Source: Clostridium sp. UBA6640
GTDB taxonomy: Bacteria > Bacillota > Clostridia > Clostridiales > Clostridiaceae
DNA: 26,275 nt
NCBI RefSeq assembly: GCF_002455975.1
Contig: NZ_DKLM01000128.1
Span: forward strand, 47,866 to 74,140
Direction: 5' to 3'
Shown: one piece after another, positions 8,377 to 15,838 of the stretch
Layout of the letters: every line of letters starts with the position of its first letter
How positions within the stretch are numbered: position 1 is the first letter of the stretch
Program-made: the position numbers and the translations under genes
The notes under the pieces: generated by a model
What the model saw: the letters and a program-made list of their open reading frames with translations, nothing else
Told to the model about the DNA's origin: nothing
Database searches by the model: none

Positions 8377-8420
8377 CTATTATTATGTTTGAATTTCTGA
8401 AAATTCAAACATAATAATAG
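8377..8420. terminator. Perfect 20-bp hairpin between convergent genes
   Basis: Arms 8377-8396 and 8401-8420 are perfectly complementary over 20 bp with a 4-nt loop (CTGA). It sits between the converging permease and alcohol dehydrogenase genes and could serve both as a terminator. Neither side has a good T-tract, so it is not a standard intrinsic terminator and may instead act as an RNA end-protecting hairpin. Confidence 0.55.
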
Positions 8421-8474
8421 AAAAAGACGTTTTATGTTCTATTAACTTTGAGGTTTATTGCTTATAAAAGAAGA

Positions 8475-9512
8475 TTAAGGTCTTATAAGTATTTTTACAA
8501 CACCTTCTGTTCTTTTATCAAAAATATTGTAGGCTCTCTCTATTTCATCTAAACGTACTCTATGGGTAATTAACGGTTTAACATCTATCTTTTTAGAGGC
8601 TATTAAATTTAAAAGATCAGAAGCAAGGGTTAAATCTCCAAGACCCATGGTTATATTAAGGTTTTTGTAGAAAATCTCTGATAATGGAAAAAGTATATCT
8701 GCTCCTATACCAATAAGAGAAACTCTAGCACCAATTCCAGCACATTCTACAGCTTGTTGAATAGCTATCTCTGAACCAGAAGCGTCTATTACAACGTCAG
8801 CTCCCTTGCCTTCTGTAATCTTATATATTTCATCTAAAACATCACTCTTTGATGCATTTATTATATGAGTAGCACCTATTTCTTTTGCTTTATTCATTCT
8901 AAATAAGTCTTTTCTACTCACTAAAATTATTTTATTTGGGCTATATAGTTTTGAAGTTAGAATGGTACTTAGACCTACAGGGCCAGCCCCCATTATAACA
9001 ACGTTATCTCCAGGTTTTATTTTTGCTCTTTTTACAGCTGAATAAGAGGTTGATAGTATGTCGAAAACCATTACAGCTTCTTCATCATCTATATTATCAG
9101 GTACATGTTTTAAACACATATCTGCAAATGGAACCCTAACATATTCTGCATGTACTCCATCAAGATTTTTACTTCCATGAACATTTAAAGAAGAGCCGTT
9201 TACACAATGGGAAAAATTGCCTTTTAAACAATTTTCACACACTCTACAAAATGGAGCAGGAGGACCAATAACTCTATCATTAGGCTTAAAGTTCTTAACA
9301 GAGCTTCCTACTTGTTCAATTACACCAACATATTCATGTCCTAAAATAAAGCCAGGTTCTGAAGGGATAGCCCCCTTCACTATATGAACATCGCTTCCGC
9401 AGAGAGATGTAAGAGATACTTTGACTATTACGTCAGTATCATTTACAATAGTTGGTTTTTCAACTTCCCTCAATCCAACCTTGTTAAAATCAGAAAAATA
9501 AAAAGCTTTCAT
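8475..9512 (-). CDS. Zinc-dependent alcohol dehydrogenase (MDR family)
   Basis: Medium-chain NAD(P)-dependent dehydrogenase, 345 residues, that oxidises or reduces an alcohol/carbonyl pair in the cytoplasm. Catalytic zinc ligands are Cys38 (LCGSD), His59 and Glu60 (GHEYVG) and probably Asp151 (VFDILST), the pattern of clostridial secondary alcohol dehydrogenases and threonine-dehydrogenase-like enzymes. A structural zinc site is complete (Cys89, 92, 95, 103). The Rossmann nucleotide site is GAGPVGLS near 175-182. The start is the ATG at 9512, preceded by GGGGAGG; the frame stays open 18 codons upstream, but that part holds the ribosome site and looks non-coding. The gene is monocistronic and convergent with the transporter operon. 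Sorbitol, butanediol or isopropanol substrates are all possible. Confidence 0.88.
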   Translation of the reverse strand: MKAFYFSDFNKVGLREVEKPTIVNDTDVIVKVSLTSLCGSDVHIVKGAIPSEPGFILGHEYVGVIEQVGSSVKNFKPNDRVIGPPAPFCRVCENCLKGNFSHCVNGSSLNVHGSKNLDGVHAEYVRVPFADMCLKHVPDNIDDEEAVMVFDILSTSYSAVKRAKIKPGDNVVIMGAGPVGLSTILTSKLYSPNKIILVSRKDLFRMNKAKEIGATHIINASKSDVLDEIYKITEGKGADVVIDASGSEIAIQQAVECAGIGARVSLIGIGADILFPLSEIFYKNLNITMGLGDLTLASDLLNLIASKKIDVKPLITHRVRLDEIERAYNIFDKRTEGVVKILIRP

Positions 9513-10231
9513 AAAAATACCTCCCCTAAATAAGTCAATATAAATACATTTTAATACATAAACCACGAAAAATTAACTAAATTTTGCATATTTATAAAAA
9601 TATTAGGTATATAAAAGAAAATAATAGACCAAAGATATTAGTATATTTTAAGCATATGAAAAAAATAGCTAGTTAAAGATGGGCCATATATTTTGCATCA
9701 GACAAGAAGTTAGGGCATGCTCATAGTGCGCTATGTATAGGTTTCAACGACATAGTATGATGGAAAATAGGCTAATATACTGGTCTATTATTTTTTGAAG
9801 ATGCCTTAATTAATTACCTCGAGGAACAGTTAAGCAATTAAGAATTGGTGATGGATAATTGGCGATTATGATGGAAATCAACCTTTAATAAGTGATTTCT
9901 TTAATGATTTTTAACTAAAAATTTTATTAGTAGTTTCTAAGAATTTATATGGTAGTTGAAAGAGAAATTTAATAGCTTCATATTGTAAATATTTATTTAT
10001 ATAATAAGTTTCTATTAAGTTTTCCAATATTTTGTGTTAAAATCTTATGGTACTTAATTGTTGTATAATAAAATTTACTTTATATGTATTAAAATTTGCT
10101 TTTATGTTTTAAAGTGGAATTTTTATGATTATAAATTACAGCTTTCTGTGTTAATATTTTACATTTTATATACTTAATATAAAAATTGAAATAGAAAATA
10201 TACAAATATATTTAAAGGAGAGGAACTAAAG
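9513..10231. other. Intergenic region with one dispersed hairpin repeat
   Basis: About 720 bp between divergent genes. Apart from the long hairpin repeat at 9663-9807, I see no gene. The segment at 9825-9880 contains two near copies of GATGGATAATTGGCGAT-like sequence, which may be decayed repeat DNA. The promoters of the two flanking genes must lie here, but no confident -35/-10 pair is seen. Confidence 0.5.
9663..9807 (+). repeat. Long hairpin repeat, copy A
   Basis: Imperfect palindrome of about 125 bp plus tail. Outer arms AATAGCTAGT and ACTGGTCTATT pair; inside, TATTTT pairs with AAAATA and an apical hairpin is CATAG-TGCG-CTATG. The 3' end is ATTATTTTTTGAAGATGCCT, i.e. a T-tract plus a tail shared with the copies at 18796 and 19497. 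Here it does not directly follow a gene on the plus strand, which suggests a dispersed element rather than only a terminator. Confidence 0.7.
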
Positions 10232-11107
10232 ATGAAAAAAAGTTTAGGGAAATTATTTGAAGTTATAGTTATTGTTTTATTTTTATTGATAGGTAATAAA
10301 ATATTTAGGGTGCTTGATGCTACTATTGAACTCGCTGGGAAAACTTCAGTAGAAGCTGAAAATTATAGTGAGTATTGTAATATAGTAAAACAATCCATAA
10401 ATAATTATGACAGCTCTATAATTATAAAGGTAAAAGATTTTGATGAAAAAATATACTATTATGGCGATTCTATGGAGAACATAGCGAAAGAGAACGTATT
10501 AGAAACGCTTAATAGCAATTTGAAAGAATATACAATTACCAAATATGCTGTACTTAATACTTTTTTAAAAATTGATTTTAGATACGTAGATAGCGTGGAG
10601 GAATTAAAGAGAAAAGAAAAGTTAGTAAATGAAAAAGTTCAGGAGATAGTTAAAAATACAATTACTGGCGATATGGGAGAGTATGAAAAAGAAAAGGCGT
10701 TATATGATTATCTAGTCAATAATTGCGAATATGATATGGATACCCTTAATTCCGGGGCATGGGATAAAAATAATGATGAATATAGTGCGTTAATTAATGG
10801 ACTTAGTATGTGCAAAGGATATGCTCAGGCTATGAATAGGCTTTTAAAGGCTGTTAATATAGAGTCAAAGATTGTTATTGGAGATATTATTGATGCAGAA
10901 GAACCGGATAAAGAAAAACTTGGACATGCATGGAACATAGTTAAAATAAACGGTAACTATTATCACATAGACGCTACTTGGGATTCTACATATACACATA
11001 TGTATAATGAAAGTTCAGATTACTTCCTTAACTTATCAGATGAGGAAATAGAAAGCACTCGTACATGGGAAAGAAAGTCTTATCCTATATGTAATACTTT
11101 GCAATAA
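10232..11107 (+). CDS. Membrane-anchored transglutaminase-like protein
   Basis: Protein of 291 residues with an N-terminal signal anchor (positive start MKKSLGKLFE then a hydrophobic run to about residue 27), so the rest probably lies outside the membrane. The C-terminal half is a transglutaminase-like (cysteine protease fold) domain: Cys194 in GLSMCKGYAQAMNRLL, His232 in GHAWNIVKI and Asp247 in YYHIDATWD form the expected Cys-His-Asp triad. Such proteins in Clostridium act as cell-surface peptidases, cross-linkers or peptide-binding proteins; which one applies here is unknown. AAAGGAG 12 nt before the ATG supports the start. It is followed by its own strong terminator and appears monocistronic. 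Confidence 0.82.
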   Translation: MKKSLGKLFEVIVIVLFLLIGNKIFRVLDATIELAGKTSVEAENYSEYCNIVKQSINNYDSSIIIKVKDFDEKIYYYGDSMENIAKENVLETLNSNLKEYTITKYAVLNTFLKIDFRYVDSVEELKRKEKLVNEKVQEIVKNTITGDMGEYEKEKALYDYLVNNCEYDMDTLNSGAWDKNNDEYSALINGLSMCKGYAQAMNRLLKAVNIESKIVIGDIIDAEEPDKEKLGHAWNIVKINGNYYHIDATWDSTYTHMYNESSDYFLNLSDEEIESTRTWERKSYPICNTLQ

Positions 11108-11190
11108 TATATAAAAATTATAGAAACCATCTTAAAAACTCATATTTTTAAATGAAAAATAAAGAGGATACAGCTAATAATTACATATTT

Positions 11191-11238
11191 ATAAGTGCTG
11201 ACATAAAATTATACTTTTATGTCAGTGCTTATTTTTTA
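11191..11238 (+). terminator. Intrinsic terminator after transglutaminase-like gene
   Basis: An 18-bp perfect stem (ATAAGTGCTGACATAAAA with TTTTATGTCAGTGCTTAT) and a 6-nt loop are followed by TTTTTT. It lies about 85 bp after the stop codon, so the transcript has a fairly long 3' end. Confidence 0.92.
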
Positions 11239-11391
11239 CCCTAAGAGAAAGTAGCATATAGAAATATTAAATGTTAAAATAGTATTTGTTATTACATAAT
11301 ATTCGCATAATTATGAATTATAGAAAATGGCATATAAAGAAATTAAAAAAATGTTAGACCACTAAATATTTAAAGGGGAAGGAAAGCTAAT

Positions 11392-11772
11392 ATGAGAGTA
11401 AAGTATTTAGTAAATGAAAGCTTTGATATTGATGAAGTCTTAGATATCTTTAATAGTTTTAATTGGAAAAGAGAAAAAGAACAAATATATAGCGCTTTTA
11501 AAAATTCTTATTATATTTTGGCATACAACAATGAAAATCTAATTGGATTTGGAAGGGCTATATCTGACTATTATTGCTATACTAGCATACATGATGTTCT
11601 AGTATTAGAGGAGTTTCAAAATAAGGGAATTGGCACAAATATAATGAATATGCTAATAGAAGAATTTTCAGATACAAATATCTATCTCACACATACTCCA
11701 GATAAAAATGAATTTTATAGGAAATTTAACTTTGATAAAATTGATAATGCTATGCGATTGAAATGCAGATGA
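11392..11772 (+). CDS. Small GNAT-family N-acetyltransferase
   Basis: GNAT acetyltransferase of 126 residues that would transfer acetyl from acetyl-CoA to an amine. The acetyl-CoA loop is visible as QNKGIGTN (76-83) after the beta strand SIHDVLVLEEF; the C-terminal YRKFNFDKI is the usual Tyr-containing end of the fold. The substrate is unknown. A GGGGAAGGAAAG ribosome site precedes the ATG. The length and motif layout match the 131-residue GNAT at 20847 (PGQGIGTK), so the two are likely members of one subfamily. The next gene starts 70 bp downstream. Confidence 0.85.
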   Translation: MRVKYLVNESFDIDEVLDIFNSFNWKREKEQIYSAFKNSYYILAYNNENLIGFGRAISDYYCYTSIHDVLVLEEFQNKGIGTNIMNMLIEEFSDTNIYLTHTPDKNEFYRKFNFDKIDNAMRLKCR

Positions 11773-11842
11773 ATTTAAAAAATAATTAAAAGCCAATCAT
11801 AAAATATATAATTTAAAGGAATTTATCTTATAGGAGTTAAGC

Positions 11843-12256
11843 ATGAAAGAAAATTTATTAAAGAAAATATATGAACAAGAAGACAATCTAGGAGAATCAT
11901 TACCTATAGTTTCATTAGAAGATTTTTTTGAAGGAAATGATGACATAGGATCAATAGGCTGTAATATTTTAGAGCATCCAGGAATAGAAAAATTTTATTT
12001 AATATTAAAAGAAATAAGAAATAAGGTAAATGTACAAGATGTTCTAGTAGAGATAATGGAATATGATGAGTTGGATAATACATGGCCATTTTCAGAAAGA
12101 ATATATATACTTACAAAGGAAGAGAAAAGTGAGATATCAATCTGGACAAAAGAACTACAATTGGATGATATAGGAGAGGGATATATGTATGGCGAACCTA
12201 AAGCTGCTCCAAAGTTAGAGGAAGGATGTTTGGTATATTCGCTTTGGTGGGATTGA
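11843..12256 (+). CDS. Conserved hypothetical protein ending in WWD
   Basis: Acidic soluble protein of 137 residues with no signal peptide or membrane segment. Recognisable segments are DVLVEIMEYDELDNTWPFSERIY, LDDIGEGYMYGEPKAAP and the C-terminal VYSLWWD. I recall a similar layout (WPxxxxVYVLT, GWxYGxPxxAP, WWD end) in uncharacterised proteins of actinomycetes and bacilli, but cannot name a family. TAGGAG 8 nt before the ATG supports the start. Its small acidic character resembles immunity-type proteins, which is only a suggestion; no toxin gene adjoins it. Confidence 0.6.
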   Translation: MKENLLKKIYEQEDNLGESLPIVSLEDFFEGNDDIGSIGCNILEHPGIEKFYLILKEIRNKVNVQDVLVEIMEYDELDNTWPFSERIYILTKEEKSEISIWTKELQLDDIGEGYMYGEPKAAPKLEEGCLVYSLWWD

Positions 12257-12331
12257 TAGAAAAAGATGAAGATAGTCTATAAATTCATTCTAGAGAGTAA
12301 ATAAATCATCTATAAATATAGAGGAGATACT

Positions 12332-12784
12332 ATGAAAATTAAGATTTTATCAAAGGATTTTATATTAGATGAAGATATGCTTAAATTAGGTACATACTGG
12401 TACAGAACAAATATCTTGTTTAATTGTGAAAAAGTAGAATTAAGTGTAGGGACAGAGAAAAATAAAGAAGAGGAATTATCTGAAATTCTCACAGATATAG
12501 AAAAAGAGATAAATTATATCCAAGATAATTATGTAGTTATAAAAAGTGAAATAAAAGAAAGTGATTTAATTGAGCTTAAAAATGACTTTTGGCTTGATGA
12601 GAATGAAGAAGAGATTACTCCTGAGGATTTTATAAATAGAATAACATTAGTTGGCATACATATAGATGTTGTAAATAAAAAGATTGATAATATCAATTTA
12701 GAATATGATGATGGAGAGATATTTTTAGGGCATAGAATAAGCGTAGATATAAAAGATAGAAAGATTATAAGTGCAGATATATAA
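12332..12784 (+). CDS. Hypothetical protein, DUF2262/DUF6985-like C-terminus
   Basis: Acidic protein of 150 residues, no membrane segment. The C-terminal part GIHIDVVNKKIDNINLEYDDGEIFLGHRISVDI resembles the end of DUF2262 or DUF6985 proteins, where a hydrophobic strand is followed by D-D-x-x-F-x-G-H. The N-terminal half has no recognised domain. GAGGAG precedes the ATG. The gene is 75 bp from its upstream neighbour, so the two may be co-transcribed, and it ends in a hairpin terminator. Confidence 0.55.
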   Translation: MKIKILSKDFILDEDMLKLGTYWYRTNILFNCEKVELSVGTEKNKEEELSEILTDIEKEINYIQDNYVVIKSEIKESDLIELKNDFWLDENEEEITPEDFINRITLVGIHIDVVNKKIDNINLEYDDGEIFLGHRISVDIKDRKIISADI

Positions 12785-12805
12785 TTTAGAGGCATCAAGA
12801 AAAAC

Positions 12806-12858
12806 AACTAGTTAGTATGGTCTGCTATTTTGCAGGGTATACTGACTAGTTATTTTTT
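12806..12858 (+). terminator. Hairpin terminator related to the dispersed repeat (copy D)
   Basis: Arms AACTAGT and ACTAGTT, then AGTAT and ATACT, then an apical CTGC-TATTTT-GCAG, followed by ATTTTTT. It ends the gene at 12332. The sequence AGTATGG, the GTATACTGACTAGTT arm and the CTATTTTG core resemble the long hairpin repeats at 9663 and 18796, but the GAAGATGCCT tail is missing, so it may be a shortened relative or an independent terminator. Confidence 0.75.
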
Positions 12859-12876
12859 CCTATATCTTATGATAAA

Positions 12877-12901
12877 ATATTTTAAGGAGCTCTTAAAATA
12901 T
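12877..12901. promoter_or_regulatory. Palindrome upstream of the STM401x-like operon
   Basis: ATATTTTAA and TTAAAATAT form a perfect 9-bp inverted repeat around GGAGCTC. It sits 66 bp before the first start codon of the operon and after the preceding terminator, the right place for an operator. It has no T-tract and is not a terminator. No known regulator site is recognised. Confidence 0.4.
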
Positions 12902-12966
12902 AGCTTTAGTATGTTTTAAATAAAATTATATTTTGTCAGAAAGAAATAAACATGGAGGGAAATGTA

Positions 12967-13836
12967 ATGAATAAAGAGGATACAAAGTTTTTCTTAGATT
13001 ATGATGATGAGGTTGAAAGTCTAGCAGTAAGAATAAAAGAGTACTTAGACAATTATAGTACTTATGAAAATGAAGAATTGATAATAGGAAATTGGATAGA
13101 AGCTTGGGATGATTCTAATGATGAGGCTAATAAAATAGTTAGCTTTCTAGTTGATAATAAGGAGAAATTTACAAATTTAAAAAGCATATATTTTGGAGAT
13201 ATGGATTTTGAAGAGTGTGAGATATCTTGGATAATAAATGGAAATTTAGCGCCACTTATAAATAATTTTAATATAGAAAAGTTTACAGCTAAAGGCGGAA
13301 CAGAACTAAGCCTTAAAAACATGAAAAGTGAAACTTTGAAGGAGTTAATTGTAATATCAGGAGGAACATCAAAGGATACTATAGGAGAGATTATAGAAGG
13401 AGAACTTCCAAACCTTGAAAAGTTAGAACTATACTTTGGAGATAGCAATTATGGATTTGATGCAAATATAGAAGACATAATTCCTTTTACAAAAAGAGAA
13501 AACTTTCCTAAATTAAAATATCTAGGCCTTAAAAATAGTGAAATACAAGATGAAATATGCGAAAAGGTATTTGAAGGGGACATAATAGAAGAATTAGAAG
13601 TGTTAGATTTATCTTTAGGAACCTTGACAGATAAAGGAGCTAAAATAATACTTGATAATATAGAAAAGGTTAGTCATTTAAAAGAATTAGATTTAACTTA
13701 TAATTATATAAAAGAGGACATGCTAAAGGCATTAGAAGAAAAGTTAGAAGAGTTAGATATAGAATATTCTTTAAGCCAAGAAGATGTATATTTTGATGAT
13801 GATGACGAATATAGATCTCCATTTATTACGGAGTAA
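12967..13836 (+). CDS. STM4015-like leucine-rich-repeat protein
   Basis: Protein of 289 residues with leucine-rich repeats: LKSIYFGDMDFEEC, LKELIVISGG, LEKLELYFGDSNY, LKYLGLKNSEIQD, LEVLDLSLGTLTDKGA and LKELDLTYNYIKEDML fit the LxxLxLxxN-type pattern from about residue 70 to 265. The N-terminal part includes IIGNWIEAWDDSNDE. This matches the LRR protein named STM4015 in the Salmonella cassette; it may bind a partner or substrate, since LRRs are binding surfaces. Soluble, acidic, with an Asp-rich C-terminus (DDDDEYRSPF). The start is the ATG at 12967, 7 nt after GGAGGG; the ATG at 12952 lies before the ribosome site. First gene of a six-gene operon; the next ATG is 2 nt after its stop. Confidence 0.8.
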   Translation: MNKEDTKFFLDYDDEVESLAVRIKEYLDNYSTYENEELIIGNWIEAWDDSNDEANKIVSFLVDNKEKFTNLKSIYFGDMDFEECEISWIINGNLAPLINNFNIEKFTAKGGTELSLKNMKSETLKELIVISGGTSKDTIGEIIEGELPNLEKLELYFGDSNYGFDANIEDIIPFTKRENFPKLKYLGLKNSEIQDEICEKVFEGDIIEELEVLDLSLGTLTDKGAKIILDNIEKVSHLKELDLTYNYIKEDMLKALEEKLEELDIEYSLSQEDVYFDDDDEYRSPFITE

Positions 13837-13838
13837 AT

Positions 13839-14963
13839 ATGAAAAGTAAATTTTTGTTAGTTGGAGATACCAAGGGAAAAAGAATAAGCACGTTTGTAGA
13901 TTGCTTAAAGCACATGGATATCACCGAGTATAAAGTTATTCCATGGAAGGAAATAATAGAAGATTCAAGTATCATACAAAAGGATTTATCAAGTAATACA
14001 ATAATAAAAATAGAACCACCAGAAAAGGATTTATACATTTATAAATCCTTTTTGAAAAGGGGTGTATCAAAAGGAATTTTAAATAATAAAGACATAGAGA
14101 AGATTAACTTTGAAAGATGTCCTATAGTGGCTCCTAGTCAGTGGTATGAGGGAGTAAGAGAAGTATTTTTAGAAATTGAAAATATTTTAAATCACAATAG
14201 AAATGTTTTTCCAATGATAAACATTGAGGAAAGTTTGATTATGATGGACAAGGAGCATACATATAATTTTTTAAGTGGTAAAGAAAAAAATTTTAACCTA
14301 CCAGAAAAATTAAAATCCTATAAATCATATGAACAGTTCAAAAGTGATACAGGAGATAGAAGCTTAAAATGTTTTATAAAGTTAAGACATGGATCAGGAA
14401 GTGAAGGTGTAATTGCATATTCAAATAATAAAAGGCTAAATGAAGAGTGTATATATACATCTTTAGCTTATTCAAAAAATGAAGATATATTTTTTAGTAC
14501 CTATAAAGTAAATTGCTATAGAGATAGTGAAATAATAAAAAAAATGATAGACTGGGTATTAAAAAATGATGCTCATATAGAAGCTTGGATACCAAAAGCT
14601 AAATATATAGACAAAGTATATGATACAAGAGCTATAGTAATAGATAACAAGGTAGAATATTTATTATCAAGACTTAGTAGAACACCTATAACTAATTTAC
14701 ATTTAAAAAATGAAAGAAAAGAAAGTAAAGAGTTTATGGACACCAAAACCATAGATATTATAGAAAATGCATCAAAGGGAGTAATGAATATCTTTGAGAA
14801 CTCATTCATGGCAGGGATTGATGTAGTGATGAGTAAGAGAAATAAACCCTATATAATAGATGTAAATCCCTTTGGAGATTTATTACATCATTTAATAGGA
14901 ACTGATAAAAACATATATTATAAAGAAATCAAAAGCGCTATAGCTAAATTAGGAGATAGATAA
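13839..14963 (+). CDS. STM4014-like protein with ATP-grasp features
   Basis: Protein of 374 residues assigned to the STM4014 family by gene order and fold clues. ATP-grasp-like features are Lys181 and the glycine-rich loop LRHGSGSEGV (182-191), Glu248 in HIEAWIPKA, YDTRAIVID (about 261-269) and the metal-binding end of the fold IDVNPFGD (340-347). ATP-grasp enzymes join a carboxylate to an amine or similar nucleophile via an acyl-phosphate, so a ligase step on a small molecule or peptide is a reasonable inference, not shown. The N-terminal 100 residues (LLVGDTKGKRISTFVDCLK) resemble a pre-ATP-grasp domain. GGAG overlaps the upstream stop; the gene is coupled on both sides, with 1 bp to the next. 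Confidence 0.75.
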   Translation: MKSKFLLVGDTKGKRISTFVDCLKHMDITEYKVIPWKEIIEDSSIIQKDLSSNTIIKIEPPEKDLYIYKSFLKRGVSKGILNNKDIEKINFERCPIVAPSQWYEGVREVFLEIENILNHNRNVFPMINIEESLIMMDKEHTYNFLSGKEKNFNLPEKLKSYKSYEQFKSDTGDRSLKCFIKLRHGSGSEGVIAYSNNKRLNEECIYTSLAYSKNEDIFFSTYKVNCYRDSEIIKKMIDWVLKNDAHIEAWIPKAKYIDKVYDTRAIVIDNKVEYLLSRLSRTPITNLHLKNERKESKEFMDTKTIDIIENASKGVMNIFENSFMAGIDVVMSKRNKPYIIDVNPFGDLLHHLIGTDKNIYYKEIKSAIAKLGDR

Positions 14964-14964
14964 T

Positions 14965-15813
14965 ATGAAAGTAAATATGAATGAAATAGTTGGACAAGAT
15001 GATATTTTATTTATTACATTAGATACATTAAGATATGATGTAGCAAATACTGAGTATTTAAAAGGTAATTTACCTAACTTATGCAAAGATGGACCTTTTG
15101 AAAAAAGACATTCTCCAGGTAGTTTTACATATTCAGCCCACTGGAGCTTTTTTTCAGGATTTTTACCAACACCTAGTGAGTATGTACCTTTAAATAAAAG
15201 AGAAAATTTATTTTTTATGAAAAATCAAATGGTAAGAGATTTTAATGTAGACAATACATTTTTATTTGAGGAGGGCAATTTCATTGAAGCACTTAAAAAT
15301 AAAGATTACAAGACCATATGTATAGGTGGAGTAATATTTTTCAGTAAGATTAATAATCTTTGCAGCAATCTACCAAATTTATTTGAATATAGTTATTGGA
15401 ATCCTAAATTTGGAGTTACAAACAAAAATTCTACAGAATATCAAGTGGACTTTGCAATAAAAACCTTAGAAAAGTTAGAAAAAGATGAAAGAGTATTTTT
15501 ATTTATAAATGTTTCTGCAATACATGGACCAAACTATTTTTATTTAGACAAATACAAGGATAATAAAGATGGATATAATGCTAAAAAGAATATTTTAGCT
15601 TCAGAGTTTGATTGTGTAGAGAGCCAACAAGCAGCTCTTTCATATGTAGATAAAGCATTGAAGCCTTTATTTGATTATATGAAAAAAAGAAATAGAACTT
15701 TTTGTATAGTCACATCAGATCATGGAACATGTTATGGTGAGGATGGATATGAAGGTCATAACTTGGCACATGAAGTAGTATGGACTATTCCTTATAAACA
15801 CTTCTTTTTATAA
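14965..15813 (+). CDS. STM4013/SEN3800-like hydrolase (alkaline phosphatase superfamily)
   Basis: Protein of 282 residues from the alkaline phosphatase/sulfatase superfamily. Metal and active-site features are Asp20 in LFITLDTLRYD, a likely nucleophile Thr55 in SPGSFTYSAHWSFFSG (sulfatases have Cys or Ser here), His187 in SAIHGPN, Asp252-His253 in VTSDHGT and His265 in EGHNLAHE. A Thr nucleophile fits a phosphatase, phosphodiesterase or phosphotransferase rather than a formylglycine sulfatase. No signal peptide, so it acts in the cytoplasm, unusual for many of this superfamily. It is short for the fold (core only). It sits between the ATP-grasp-like and radical SAM genes, as in the Salmonella cassette. 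Substrate unknown. Confidence 0.8.
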   Translation: MKVNMNEIVGQDDILFITLDTLRYDVANTEYLKGNLPNLCKDGPFEKRHSPGSFTYSAHWSFFSGFLPTPSEYVPLNKRENLFFMKNQMVRDFNVDNTFLFEEGNFIEALKNKDYKTICIGGVIFFSKINNLCSNLPNLFEYSYWNPKFGVTNKNSTEYQVDFAIKTLEKLEKDERVFLFINVSAIHGPNYFYLDKYKDNKDGYNAKKNILASEFDCVESQQAALSYVDKALKPLFDYMKKRNRTFCIVTSDHGTCYGEDGYEGHNLAHEVVWTIPYKHFFL

Positions 15814-15838
15814 GGGCTTTTAAAGGAGTAAATTTAAA

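Noticed and set aside
9663..9807. Considered a CRISPR array or tRNA-like gene because of repeated short stems
   Set aside because: There is no regular repeat-spacer spacing and no cloverleaf or CCA end; the copies are dispersed single elements.
11843..12784. Considered a toxin-immunity pair
   Set aside because: Both proteins are small and acidic but no toxin-like domain, secretion signal or polymorphic toxin gene is visible next to them.
13062..13448. Minus-strand open frame of 128 codons inside the LRR gene
   Set aside because: Antisense shadow of a repeat-rich gene with no ribosome site and Ser/Phe-rich composition typical of reversed clostridial codons.
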